44,225 nt of DNA from positions 1 to 44,225 of the forward strand of contig JAILMS010000049.1 in NCBI GenBank assembly GCA_024692385.1. The letters are read 5' to 3'. A program made the position numbers and the translations under genes. Under the pieces are notes generated by a model that made no database searches, was not told where the DNA came from, and was given only the letters and a program-made list of their open reading frames with translations. Origin of the DNA: Prevotella sp. GTDB lineage: Bacteria; Bacteroidota; Bacteroidia; Bacteroidales; Bacteroidaceae. The number at the start of each line of letters is the position of its first letter. The first letter of the stretch is position 1. Of the stretch, positions 15,873-23,462 are shown piece after piece.

Positions 15873-17144
15873 ATGAAAGTATTAATGTTTGGATGGGAGT
15901 ATCCTCCTCATGTATTTGGTGGACTGGCCACCGCAAACTATGGTATTTCGCAGGGACTCCATGCTCAGGGCGATATGGATATCACGCTCTGTCTGCCCAA
16001 GCCTTTCGGTGATGAGGACCGCACGGCATGCAATATAGTAGCGATGAATGCTGTCCCCATTGCTTATCGTGATGTGTCGGCAGACTATGTTCGTGAGCGT
16101 GTCGGCAATATTATGGATCCCGATCTCTATTTCCGCTTGCGCGACCACATCTATGCAGATTTCAACTACATGCATGTCAACGACTTGGGTGCTATGGAGT
16201 TTGCTGGAGGTTATCCTGGTAATCTGCACGAGGAAATCAATAACTACTCCATTATTGCCGGAGTGGTGGCACGTACCTTAGATTACGACATTATTCATGC
16301 TCATGACTGGTTGACCTATCCCGCTGGTATTCATGCTAAGCAGGTGAGTGGTAAGCCCCTTTGCATCCATGTGCATGCTACCGATTTCGACCGTTCACGT
16401 GGTAAGGTGAACCCCACCGTTTATTCGATAGAGAAGAATGGTATGGATAATGCCGACTGTATCATGTGTGTCTCTGAGCTGACACGTCAGACGGTTATTA
16501 ATCAGTATCATCAGGATCCTCGCAAGTGCTACACGGTACACAATGCCGTATATCCATTGCCACAGGAATATCAAGATATTCCACGTCCTGACCATACGGG
16601 AAAGGACAAGGTGGTAACGTTCCTTGGACGTATCACGATGCAGAAGGGCCCTGAGTACTTCGTTGAGGCTGCCAATATGGTAATCCGTCGCACCAAGAAT
16701 GTACGCTTCTGTATGGCAGGTTCTGGTGATATGATGGACGCTATGATTCATCTGGTTGCTGAGCGTGGCATCGCTGACCGTTTCCACTTCCCGGGATTCA
16801 TGCGTGGCAAACAAGTCTATGAATGTCTAAAGGATTCTGATGTTTACGTCATGCCTTCTGTCTCCGAGCCTTTCGGTATCTCCCCCTTGGAAGCTATGCA
16901 GTGTGGCACGCCCTCAATCATCTCGAAGCAGTCGGGATGTGCTGAGATCCTGAACAACTGTATCAAGGTTGACTATTGGGATGTCTACGCACTCGCTGAT
17001 GCCATCTATAGTATCTGTGCTAACGACTCACTATTCCAGTATCTCAAGGAGGAAGGAAAGAATGAGGTTGACCAGATTACTTGGGAGAAAGTCGGTGCCT
17101 GGATAGCAACGCTTTATAAGCGTACTCTCGGCTGGGAGCAATAA
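15873..17144 (+). CDS. GT4-family glycosyltransferase, probably a glycogen synthase
   Basis: 423 residues with a GT-B fold. The N terminus (MKVLMFGWEYPPHVFGGLA) is the usual starch/glycogen-synthase-like opening with the GGLA loop. The acceptor domain has DIIHAHDWLTYPAG. The donor domain holds VTFLGRITMQKGPEYFVEAA and the E-x7-E motif SEPFGISPLEAM. It lies 16 bp after the debranching enzyme and 35 bp before the GH57 enzyme, and the trio is conserved in Bacteroidales glycogen metabolism. The context favours alpha-1,4-glucan elongation from a nucleotide sugar. A different alpha-glucan transferase activity is possible. Confidence 0.85.
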   Translation: MKVLMFGWEYPPHVFGGLATANYGISQGLHAQGDMDITLCLPKPFGDEDRTACNIVAMNAVPIAYRDVSADYVRERVGNIMDPDLYFRLRDHIYADFNYMHVNDLGAMEFAGGYPGNLHEEINNYSIIAGVVARTLDYDIIHAHDWLTYPAGIHAKQVSGKPLCIHVHATDFDRSRGKVNPTVYSIEKNGMDNADCIMCVSELTRQTVINQYHQDPRKCYTVHNAVYPLPQEYQDIPRPDHTGKDKVVTFLGRITMQKGPEYFVEAANMVIRRTKNVRFCMAGSGDMMDAMIHLVAERGIADRFHFPGFMRGKQVYECLKDSDVYVMPSVSEPFGISPLEAMQCGTPSIISKQSGCAEILNNCIKVDYWDVYALADAIYSICANDSLFQYLKEEGKNEVDQITWEKVGAWIATLYKRTLGWEQ

Positions 17145-17179
17145 ACGTCAAACAAATAACCAATAAACAATCAACGATT

Positions 17180-18601
17180 ATGAAAACAATTTGTTTATAT
17201 TTCGAAATACATCAGATTATCCATCTGAAGCGCTATCGTTTCTTCGATATCGGTACCGATCATTACTACTATGACGACTACGAGAACGAGCGCAGCATCA
17301 CTGATATTGCCAACCGTAGTTACATGCCGGCACTGACAGCCATTGGTGATATGATAAAGGAACATGGCGACTATTTCAAAGTGGCCTTCTCACTGAGTGG
17401 TACGGGTATCGAACAACTGGAGTTCCACGCTCCACAGGTCATTGCAAAGTTGCAGGAGCTGAACCAGACAGGTTGTGTAGAGTTCCTCGCTGAACCATAC
17501 TCTCATGGTCTGTCATCACTGGCTAATGAGGAGACCTTTGCTCTTGACGTGAAAAAGCAGGCTGCCAAGATTGAAGAACTGTTTGGTAAGAAGCCCACTG
17601 TAGCCCGTAACTCGTCGCTCATCTACTCTGATGATATTGGTGGACAGATTGCTGCTATGGGCTTTAAGGGTATGCTCACTGAGGGTGCTAAGCATGTGCT
17701 GGGCTGGAAATCGCCACACTATGTCTACAACTGTAACATTGCCCCCAATCTGAAGCTGTTGCTCCGCGATGTGGAGCTGTCGGATGATATCTCACTGCGC
17801 TTCAACAATCCTGACTGGGAAGGCTATCCTCTGTTTGCCGACAATTATATCGACCGCATAGCTCGCTTACCTGAGGAAGAACAGATTGTCAATATCTTTA
17901 TGGAGCTCAGCGCTCTGGGTATCGCTCAGCCACTTAGCAGTAATATCCTCGACTTTCTGAAAGCACTGCCAGGCTGTGCTAAAGAGAAGGGTATCACATT
18001 CTCTACACCTACTGAGATCTGCATGAAGGTGAAGAGTATGGGTGCCATCAATGTACCTGACACACTGTCGTGGGTTGACGAGGAGCGCGACTGCTCTTGC
18101 TGGTTGGGTAACGCTATGCAGCGTGAGGCCTTCAACAAGCTCTATAGTGTGGCTGACCGCCTGCGTATCGCTGATGATCCACGTCTTAATCAGGACTGGG
18201 ACTATCTGCAGGCTTCTAACAACTTCCGCTTTATGACTACCAAGCCCTCAAATGTAGGTTTGGATCGTGGCATCTATAGCGGACCGTTCGATGCTTTTAC
18301 CAACTATATGAACATCCTCGGTGACTTCATCAACAGAGTCAACGCCCTCTATCCACAGGAGATTGAGAATGACGAGCTGAACGCTCTGCTCACTACCATC
18401 CGCAACCAGGGTGATGAGATTGAGATGAAGGACAAGGAGATTATCCGTCTGAAGGCACGTCTGGAGAAGTTGGAGCCAAAGAAGGAGGAAAAGGCTAAGA
18501 AGGCTGCTGCACCTAAGAAAGCAGTAGCTCCAAAGAAAGCTGCAACTCCCAAGAAAGCAGCTCCTGCCAAGAAGGAGAAACCTGCTGAGGCAAAAAAGTA
18601 A
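17180..18601 (+). CDS. GH57 alpha-amylase-type enzyme with a Lys/Ala/Pro-rich tail
   Basis: 473 residues. The first 400 or so match the GH57 family: CLYFEIHQIIHLKRY at the start in place of the HQP block, and the likely nucleophile Glu105 in the conserved FLAEPYSHGL block, with ARNSSLIYSDDIG and GAKHVLGW following. GH57 enzymes cut or transfer alpha-1,4-glucan chains. Residues about 385-430 look like a short coiled coil. The last 43 residues are a histone-H1-like tail made of repeats of A-P-K-K-A (six-residue period). The tail is not part of the catalytic fold. The gene closes the glycogen operon, and no signal peptide is seen, so it is cytoplasmic. Confidence 0.88.
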   Translation: MKTICLYFEIHQIIHLKRYRFFDIGTDHYYYDDYENERSITDIANRSYMPALTAIGDMIKEHGDYFKVAFSLSGTGIEQLEFHAPQVIAKLQELNQTGCVEFLAEPYSHGLSSLANEETFALDVKKQAAKIEELFGKKPTVARNSSLIYSDDIGGQIAAMGFKGMLTEGAKHVLGWKSPHYVYNCNIAPNLKLLLRDVELSDDISLRFNNPDWEGYPLFADNYIDRIARLPEEEQIVNIFMELSALGIAQPLSSNILDFLKALPGCAKEKGITFSTPTEICMKVKSMGAINVPDTLSWVDEERDCSCWLGNAMQREAFNKLYSVADRLRIADDPRLNQDWDYLQASNNFRFMTTKPSNVGLDRGIYSGPFDAFTNYMNILGDFINRVNALYPQEIENDELNALLTTIRNQGDEIEMKDKEIIRLKARLEKLEPKKEEKAKKAAAPKKAVAPKKAATPKKAAPAKKEKPAEAKK

Positions 18602-18638
18602 TCTGACGCAGTCATCAGATAAAAGAATAGGAGGAGAA

Positions 18639-18664
18639 GGGGAGTCTGTGGGCTCCCTCTTTTT
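18639..18664 (+). terminator. Probable terminator of the glycogen operon
   Basis: A short stem, GGGAG (18640-18644) with CTCCC (18653-18657), extended by one G-T wobble, 8-nt loop, followed by five T residues (18660-18664). The stem is weak, so read-through into the dehydrogenase 20 bp later is possible. Confidence 0.55.
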
Positions 18665-18681
18665 ATTAAAAACAGATAATA

Positions 18682-19626
18682 ATGAAGATAGTAATTCTTG
18701 ACGGCTATTCAGCCAATCCGGGAGACCTGTCGTGGCAGGAGTTGGAGCAGTTGGGAGAAGTAACGGTATATGAACGTACGAACCCCACAGAGACGTTAGC
18801 GAGAGCAGCCGATGCTGAGATTGTACTGACCAATAAGGTGGTTATTAATAAAGATGTCCTTGTGCAACTGCCAAAGTTAAAGTACATCGGTGTACTTGCC
18901 ACAGGTTATAATGTGGTAGATATTGAGGCGGCTCATGAGCGTGGCATCGTCGTAACTAATGTACCGGCCTATAGTACGGAGAGTGTGGCGCAGATGGTGT
19001 TTGCCCATTTGCTGACCGTAACGAATCGTACGGAGCACTATGCCATCCAGAATCGTAATGGTCGCTGGACAGAGAACCCTGACTTCTGCTATTGGGATTT
19101 CCCCCACATGGAGCTGGCAGGAAAGACATTTGGTGTTGTGGGGTTAGGTAATATCGGTCAGCGTGTCGCCCAGATTGCGCTCGCTTTCGGTATGAAGGTC
19201 AAGGCAATGACCAGTAAGACAACTCTGCCTGCTGGTGTTGAAAAGGTCTCTCTCGCAGAACTGTTGGCAGCATCAGACATCTTGTCGCTGCATTGCCCAT
19301 TGACAGAGAGTACACGCCATCTCATCAATGCTGAAACACTCCGACAGATGAAGCCTACTGCTGTTCTTATTAATACAGGACGTGGTCCGCTGATAGATGA
19401 TGAGGCTGTTGCTAAGGCACTTGCCGACGGACGCCTTGCTGCTTTCTGTGCTGATGTGCTTACTGAGGAACCACCCAAGGCAGACAATCCGCTGTTGCAG
19501 CAACCGAATGCGTTCATAACGCCTCATATTGCATGGGCTTCCAAGGAGGCTCGTATCCGTTTGCTCCAGGTAGCTACGAATAATGTACGGGCATTTATAG
19601 GTGGTAAGCCTGTTAATATGGTATGA
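18682..19626 (+). CDS. D-2-hydroxyacid dehydrogenase (glycerate dehydrogenase/hydroxypyruvate reductase type)
   Basis: 314 residues, normal for this NAD-dependent family. The NAD-binding motif is VGLGNIGQR (about residues 153-161). The catalytic residues are seen as the Arg in NTGRGPLID, the Glu in LTEEPP and the His in TPHIAWAS. The opening (MKIVILDGYSANPGDLSW) and the WDFPHMEL block are typical of the Bacteroidales protein annotated as glycerate dehydrogenase. The precise acid (hydroxypyruvate, glyoxylate or another) cannot be told from sequence. No clear promoter is seen, so it may depend on read-through from the glycogen operon. Confidence 0.88.
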   Translation: MKIVILDGYSANPGDLSWQELEQLGEVTVYERTNPTETLARAADAEIVLTNKVVINKDVLVQLPKLKYIGVLATGYNVVDIEAAHERGIVVTNVPAYSTESVAQMVFAHLLTVTNRTEHYAIQNRNGRWTENPDFCYWDFPHMELAGKTFGVVGLGNIGQRVAQIALAFGMKVKAMTSKTTLPAGVEKVSLAELLAASDILSLHCPLTESTRHLINAETLRQMKPTAVLINTGRGPLIDDEAVAKALADGRLAAFCADVLTEEPPKADNPLLQQPNAFITPHIAWASKEARIRLLQVATNNVRAFIGGKPVNMV

Positions 19627-19644
19627 GTGAAAAACCAAAATTAA

Positions 19645-19676
19645 TTTGGTGTTTCGCTAGATTTGTACTACCTTTG
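19645..19676 (+). promoter_or_regulatory. Promoter of the putative metal-uptake operon (leaderless GTG)
   Basis: TTTG (19645-19648), 20 bp, TACCTTTG (19669-19676). The expected start falls at about 19680-19682, at or beside the GTG start codon at 19682. Confidence 0.75.
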
Positions 19677-19681
19677 CAGCC

Positions 19682-20035
19682 GTGAAACTGGATAACAGAC
19701 GACATATTGCCTCATGGTTGCTATTGGCCGTTTTTGTGCCAATGCTGCTCCTTGCGTCACTTCATGTGCATGAAAGTGGTGTAGAGACAGCAGAGACAGA
19801 GTGTACCGACTGCGTACACAATAGCTGCCATGGTCATCTGACGCAGATGGTCTCGTGGACACACGACTGTGTGCTCTGCCAGTTTCTCTCTCTAACCTTT
19901 GTTGCCATTGGTGTGGCTAGCCTTGTTGTTATAAGTAAGGTGGTCAACATCAGAATCGATGCCCAGCGACGTAATGTTTGTGTCGCCTATTGTGGCATCG
20001 TAGGTTTGCGTGCTCCCCCTGCTTTCTCCATTTAG
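19682..20035 (+). CDS. Small Cys/His-rich membrane protein, possible metal-related accessory
   Basis: 117 residues from a GTG placed just after the promoter; the next Met (residue 20) would cut into the first membrane helix. A basic start (KLDNRRH) and a helix (about 10-26) precede a central region of Cys and His: HVHES, CTDCVHNSCHGH, THDCVLCQF. A second hydrophobic segment lies at about 67-85. The CxxC and HxxxC pairs could bind a metal. The pattern recalls DUF2946-like proteins found beside TonB receptors for copper or zinc, but this assignment is tentative. It precedes the TonB receptor by 78 bp and shares its strand. Confidence 0.65.
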   Translation: MKLDNRRHIASWLLLAVFVPMLLLASLHVHESGVETAETECTDCVHNSCHGHLTQMVSWTHDCVLCQFLSLTFVAIGVASLVVISKVVNIRIDAQRRNVCVAYCGIVGLRAPPAFSI

Positions 20036-20049
20036 CATTGATTAGGGAA

Positions 20050-20090
20050 GCTGGCATCCTGCTGGGATGTCGGCAGTAGTTACGTTTTTT
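20050..20090 (+). promoter_or_regulatory. Intercistronic stem-loop, possible attenuator
   Basis: A 10-bp stem (20050-20059 with 20065-20074, including G-T pairs) with a 5-nt loop, followed ten bases later by six T residues. It lies between the small membrane protein and the TonB receptor and could lower or condition transcription of the receptor. The gap before the T run makes it a weak terminator. Confidence 0.4.
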
Positions 20091-20113
20091 ATAAATTAAA
20101 TGGAGACAGAATC

Positions 20114-22228
20114 ATGACAATTTCCATTTATGCTGTAGCGTTGATGGCGCTGATGGCAGGCAGTCATGCAGATGTTGCCCCTGAGGATACAACCGTCGTG
20201 TTGCAGGGAGTTACTGTTAGCGGTCAGCGACAGCGTGACTTCCAGATGCGCTCGTCGCAGTCGGCAGTGCAGGTGAGCCATGACTATCTACAGCAGCACT
20301 TCTCGGGTTCGCTGATGCAGACCTTAGAAGGTATTCCTGGTGTAAAGGCTATGGCCATAGGTTCAGGACAGTCGAAGCCCACTATTCGAGGATTAGGCTA
20401 TAACCGTATGGTGGTAAGCGAAGATGGCATCAAGCACGAAGGCCAACAGTGGGGTGATGACCACGGACTGGAGATTGACCAGTTTGCTGTTGATCGCGCT
20501 GAGGTCGTTAAAGGTCCTGCTGCGCTGCTTTATGGCTCGGATGCCATTGGCGGTGTACTGAGCCTCTATACCAACCATGTGCCTACCGAACCACTGACTG
20601 GCAGTCTACAGCTCTTTGGTCGCTCAAATAACGAGCAGATTGGTGTGACGGCTAAGTTAGCCGGCCGACATGGCAACTGGTTCTATCGTGTGGGAGCTAC
20701 CCTGATAGACTATGCAGACTATCGTGTGCCTACAGACAGTATTCAGTACTATTCTTATTGGATTCGTCTGAAGGATGGCCGGCTGCGCAATACAGCTGGT
20801 TGCGAGCGCGACGGTAGCGTAGTGCTGGGCTATGCAGGCTATCGGTTTCATACCGACCTGCGCATCTCTGATAGCTATTCGAAGAGTGGCTTCTTTGCTA
20901 ATGCCCATGGTCTGGAGGTTCGCCTCTCTGATATTGACTACGACCATTCACGTCGCGACATTGACCTGCCTTACCAGTGGGTAAACCATCTAAAGGTGCT
21001 CAGCCATACCTCTTGGCAGAGTGATCGTCTGCGTATGGAGGGTAACTTTGCTTGGCAGAACAACCACCGCGAGGAGTTGAGCGAGCCAGTGAGCCACGGC
21101 TATATGCCCAAACCTGATGGAACGTTGGAGCGCCGCTTCGTGAAGAACACGCTGACGGGTAATCTTGCGCTACATATTTCTTTGGGTAACCGTCATGAGT
21201 TGAGCACTGGCCTCAATGCAGAGTACCAGCATAATCGTCGTGGTGGCTGGGGCTTTATCATTCCCGACTTTGAGACTGCCAGTATGGGCATCTATGCTAT
21301 GGACCGCTATACACTGAGTGAAGGCTTGAAGCTGAATGCCGGTGTACGTATGGACTATGCGAAAACGCATATCAGCAGCTATCACGACTGGTTTCTAACA
21401 CCAATAGACAATAACGTCTCCGTATATAAAGAGCGCTCGGCAGATATCGACCGTAGCTTTACCAGTCTTACTTGGTCGGCAGGTATTAACTATGCCACGG
21501 GTAACTGGGTACTCAAAGCCAATGTAGGCAAGAGCTTCCGTGTACCTATCCCTAAGGAGTTAGGTGCCGATGGTGTGAACTACCACATCTTCCGTTATGA
21601 ACGCGGCAATGCCTCACTGGACCCGGAGCAGAGCTACCAGTTTGATATGGGCATCCATTGGGATAATGATGTGTTCTGTGTACAGGTGGACCCCTACGTC
21701 AACTACTTCCCTAACTATATCTACCTGAATCCTACGGCTGAATATGTGGAGGGCTTGCAGCTCTATAACTATACTCAGGCTCGTGTGTTACGCTATGGCG
21801 TAGAAGCACAGGCTACATGGGTAATTGACCGCCATTGGGAGGCTGAAGTGAAGGGTGAATACCTTTATGCTGAGCAACTCTCTGGCGACAAGAAGGGCTA
21901 TACACTTCCCTTCAGTACCCCATGGTCGGCGGATGCAGGTATCAAATACTCGTTCCAGTGGCATGGCGACAGCTTTGTGAGTCTGAATGCTCGTTTGGTA
22001 GGAGCACAGCATGAGATAGTGCCACCAGAGAAACCCACTGATGGCCACTGGACATTGAATTTCTCAGCAGGTAAGCAGATTCCTTTGAGTGGTGGCAAGC
22101 TGAATATAGCTCTGCATGCCGATAATCTGCTTAATAAAAAATATTACGATCATACCAGCTATTACCGTCTCATTGATGTGCCTGAACCAGGCCGTAATGT
22201 ATCACTGATGGTTGGACTGGAGTTTTAG
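20114..22228 (+). CDS. TonB-dependent outer-membrane receptor, probably metal-related
   Basis: 704 residues, the usual size of small-ligand TonB receptors and much shorter than the SusC proteins in this window. Signal peptide to about residue 19 (AGSHA-DV), then a TonB-box-like stretch (TTVVLQGVTVSG), a plug domain with TIRGLGYNRMVVSEDGI and VVKGPAALLYGSDAIGG, and a 22-strand-type barrel ending in Phe (VSLMVGLEF). There is no carboxypeptidase-like N-terminal domain. The 'GQQWGDDHGLEID' block is common in Bacteroidetes receptors of the zinc/copper type. Flanking genes with Cys/His clusters also suggest a metal. Siderophore or heme uptake is not excluded. Confidence 0.88.
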   Translation: MTISIYAVALMALMAGSHADVAPEDTTVVLQGVTVSGQRQRDFQMRSSQSAVQVSHDYLQQHFSGSLMQTLEGIPGVKAMAIGSGQSKPTIRGLGYNRMVVSEDGIKHEGQQWGDDHGLEIDQFAVDRAEVVKGPAALLYGSDAIGGVLSLYTNHVPTEPLTGSLQLFGRSNNEQIGVTAKLAGRHGNWFYRVGATLIDYADYRVPTDSIQYYSYWIRLKDGRLRNTAGCERDGSVVLGYAGYRFHTDLRISDSYSKSGFFANAHGLEVRLSDIDYDHSRRDIDLPYQWVNHLKVLSHTSWQSDRLRMEGNFAWQNNHREELSEPVSHGYMPKPDGTLERRFVKNTLTGNLALHISLGNRHELSTGLNAEYQHNRRGGWGFIIPDFETASMGIYAMDRYTLSEGLKLNAGVRMDYAKTHISSYHDWFLTPIDNNVSVYKERSADIDRSFTSLTWSAGINYATGNWVLKANVGKSFRVPIPKELGADGVNYHIFRYERGNASLDPEQSYQFDMGIHWDNDVFCVQVDPYVNYFPNYIYLNPTAEYVEGLQLYNYTQARVLRYGVEAQATWVIDRHWEAEVKGEYLYAEQLSGDKKGYTLPFSTPWSADAGIKYSFQWHGDSFVSLNARLVGAQHEIVPPEKPTDGHWTLNFSAGKQIPLSGGKLNIALHADNLLNKKYYDHTSYYRLIDVPEPGRNVSLMVGLEF

Positions 22229-22277
22229 CGGGCTTTGCCCATATTCTATAATTAAACATTTAAATAATTAGACAACG

Positions 22278-22706
22278 ATGAAAAAGATTATCAATATGAG
22301 CCTGATGATGGCTCTCATGACCATACTCACACTTTCTTTCACTGCTTGTGGTAGTGATGACGATGATACAACCAAGCAGCCCGCACCGCAGATTACCCTC
22401 CACGAGGCTAATATCGAGGGAGATATCCTCTGCGTGCAGGCCGATGTAGTGGCTAATGGCCGCACTGCTGCCATTCTCCTTACTATTACGGACAAGAACG
22501 GTTCTGCTAAGGTTGCCTATCCTGTTACTGATAGCAAGTATATCGGTGTACTCAACATTGATGGCTTCCATGTTCATGTTGATATTGCAGGTAAGAATGT
22601 CGAAGAGGGCGACCTACTTAAGATGTCTGTTACAGATGCTGAAGGTCAGACGGTTACCGTACAGAAAGTCATCACTGCCGAAGAGGACGACGACGATGAA
22701 GAATAA
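22278..22706 (+). CDS. Small lipoprotein with acidic tail
   Basis: 142 residues. Lipoprotein signal peptide with the lipobox FTAC followed by GSDDDD. The body is beta-rich, with HVHVD near residue 98, and the protein ends in an acidic run (AEEDDDDEE). The family is not certain; it resembles the small Bacteroidales lipoproteins that sit between TonB receptors and DUF4625-like proteins. It starts 49 bp after the receptor and 11 bp before the next lipoprotein. A role in binding a cation at the cell surface or periplasm is plausible but only inferred from the acidic and His residues and from context. Confidence 0.75.
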   Translation: MKKIINMSLMMALMTILTLSFTACGSDDDDTTKQPAPQITLHEANIEGDILCVQADVVANGRTAAILLTITDKNGSAKVAYPVTDSKYIGVLNIDGFHVHVDIAGKNVEEGDLLKMSVTDAEGQTVTVQKVITAEEDDDDEE

Positions 22707-22717
22707 AACAATTTAAT

Positions 22718-23191
22718 ATGATTAGAAATTCCATTTATGCTATCTTGCTGCTGTGCGCACTTAGTGCGTGCGGCAGCGATGATGACGAGCAGAGAGATAT
22801 GCAACAGCCCGCCATCAGCGACCAAGGCATTACTGCCAATCCTATCGACTGCCAGCAATATCAGCGTGGCGACGTAATTCCCTTCCACTATCTGATGATT
22901 GACAATCAGGAACTGGGTGCCTACAACATCGAGATTCACAACAATTTCGATCATCATACTCACAGCACCACTGCTGCTGAGTGCCCTATGGATGCTCAGA
23001 AGCAACCGCAAAATCCCTGGGTCTATAATCGTGACTTTACGATTCCTGCTGGCCTGCGTAGCTATGATGCTCGCCATGAAATCCAGATTCCTGCTGACAT
23101 TGATCCTGGTGACTACCATTTTATGGTACGCCTAACAGATCGTGCTGGTTGGCAGCAGCTACATGCTGTCGCTATAAAGATAGTGGAATAA
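22718..23191 (+). CDS. DUF4625-like lipoprotein with a His cluster
   Basis: 157 residues. Lipobox LSAC, followed by GSDDDEQ. The mature part is an Ig-like beta protein with GAYNIEIHNNFDHHTHST, of which NFDHHTHS is the striking element: four of eight residues could bind metal, and the same region is the hallmark of DUF4625-type proteins as I recall them. It ends with GDYHFMVRLTDRAGW, another family-like block. It is the last gene of the operon and is followed by a strong terminator. A surface metal-binding lipoprotein feeding the TonB receptor is a reasonable inference. Confidence 0.75.
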   Translation: MIRNSIYAILLLCALSACGSDDDEQRDMQQPAISDQGITANPIDCQQYQRGDVIPFHYLMIDNQELGAYNIEIHNNFDHHTHSTTAAECPMDAQKQPQNPWVYNRDFTIPAGLRSYDARHEIQIPADIDPGDYHFMVRLTDRAGWQQLHAVAIKIVE

Positions 23192-23193
23192 AA

Positions 23194-23220
23194 AAAGAGG
23201 TCATAACGACCTCTTTTTTT
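23194..23220 (+). terminator. Bidirectional Rho-independent terminator
   Basis: Stem AGAGGTC (23196-23202) with GACCTCT (23208-23214), 5-nt loop, flanked by A and T runs on both sides. It ends the metal-type operon three bases after the stop codon and can also stop minus-strand transcription. Confidence 0.88.
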
Positions 23221-23221
23221 G

Positions 23222-23241
23222 TGTGATCCGCTTGGGGCTCG
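23222..23241. repeat. Duplicated tRNA-Lys 3' end, distal copy (att-like)
   Basis: A 20-bp exact copy of 23330-23349, the strand-equivalent of the 3' acceptor, T-stem and part of the T loop of tRNA-Lys. It lies 108 bp from the intact gene. No integrase is present between the copies. The pattern resembles the repeat left by a tyrosine-recombinase insertion at a tRNA 3' end. Confidence 0.6.
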
Positions 23242-23304
23242 TCATCGTGCTTGCGCGCTTCGACCTTCAGGTCGAAAAAACCTTGGGCTTGAGCCCCATT
23301 AATG

Positions 23305-23327
23305 AAAAAAGCATCCCGAAGGATGCT
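23305..23327 (-). terminator. Terminator of tRNA-Lys
   Basis: Minus-strand stem AGCATCC/GGATGCT (23321-23327 with 23310-23316) closed by a stable TTCG tetraloop and followed by six T residues (23310-23305). It lies four bases after the tRNA 3' end. Confidence 0.85.
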
Positions 23328-23329
23328 CT

Positions 23330-23349
23330 TGTGATCCGCTTGGGGCTCG
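23330..23349. repeat. Duplicated tRNA-Lys 3' end, copy within the gene
   Basis: The 20-bp partner of 23222-23241. Eighteen bases belong to the tRNA 3' end (A73 back into the T loop) and two lie just outside it. Confidence 0.6.
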
Positions 23350-23404
23350 AACCCAAGACCCCAACATTAAAAGTGTTGTGCTCTACCAACTGAGCTAGCG
23401 GATC
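23332..23404 (-). tRNA. tRNA-Lys (anticodon TTT)
   Basis: A 73-nt cloverleaf on the minus strand: acceptor GATCCGC/GCGGATC, D arm with GTTGGTAGAGC, anticodon stem CAACA/TGTTG enclosing CTTTTAA, and T arm TTGGG/CCCAA around TTCGAGC. CCA is not encoded. It has a good promoter and a TTCG-loop terminator, so it is a free-standing gene. Its 3' end is duplicated nearby. Confidence 0.95.
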
Positions 23405-23429
23405 AACCTTATTTGCTGAAAAGCGGGTG

Positions 23430-23461
23430 CAAAATTACGAATAAATTATGAAATAGCCAAA
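23430..23461 (-). promoter_or_regulatory. Promoter of tRNA-Lys
   Basis: On the minus strand: TTTG (23461-23458), 20 bp, TAATTTTG (23437-23430). The -33 box begins two bases after the thymidine kinase stop codon. The predicted start lies in the same 13-bp string (TTTGCACCCGCTT) seen at the tRNA-fMet promoter. Confidence 0.8.
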
Positions 23462-23462
23462 T

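Noticed and set aside
23251-23277. TTCGACC-TTCA-GGTCGAA hairpin as a terminator
   Set aside because: The stem is perfect, but the A run follows it on the plus strand and the minus-strand T run precedes it, so neither direction has a T run after the stem. The tRNA-Lys terminator at 23305-23327 is the functional one.
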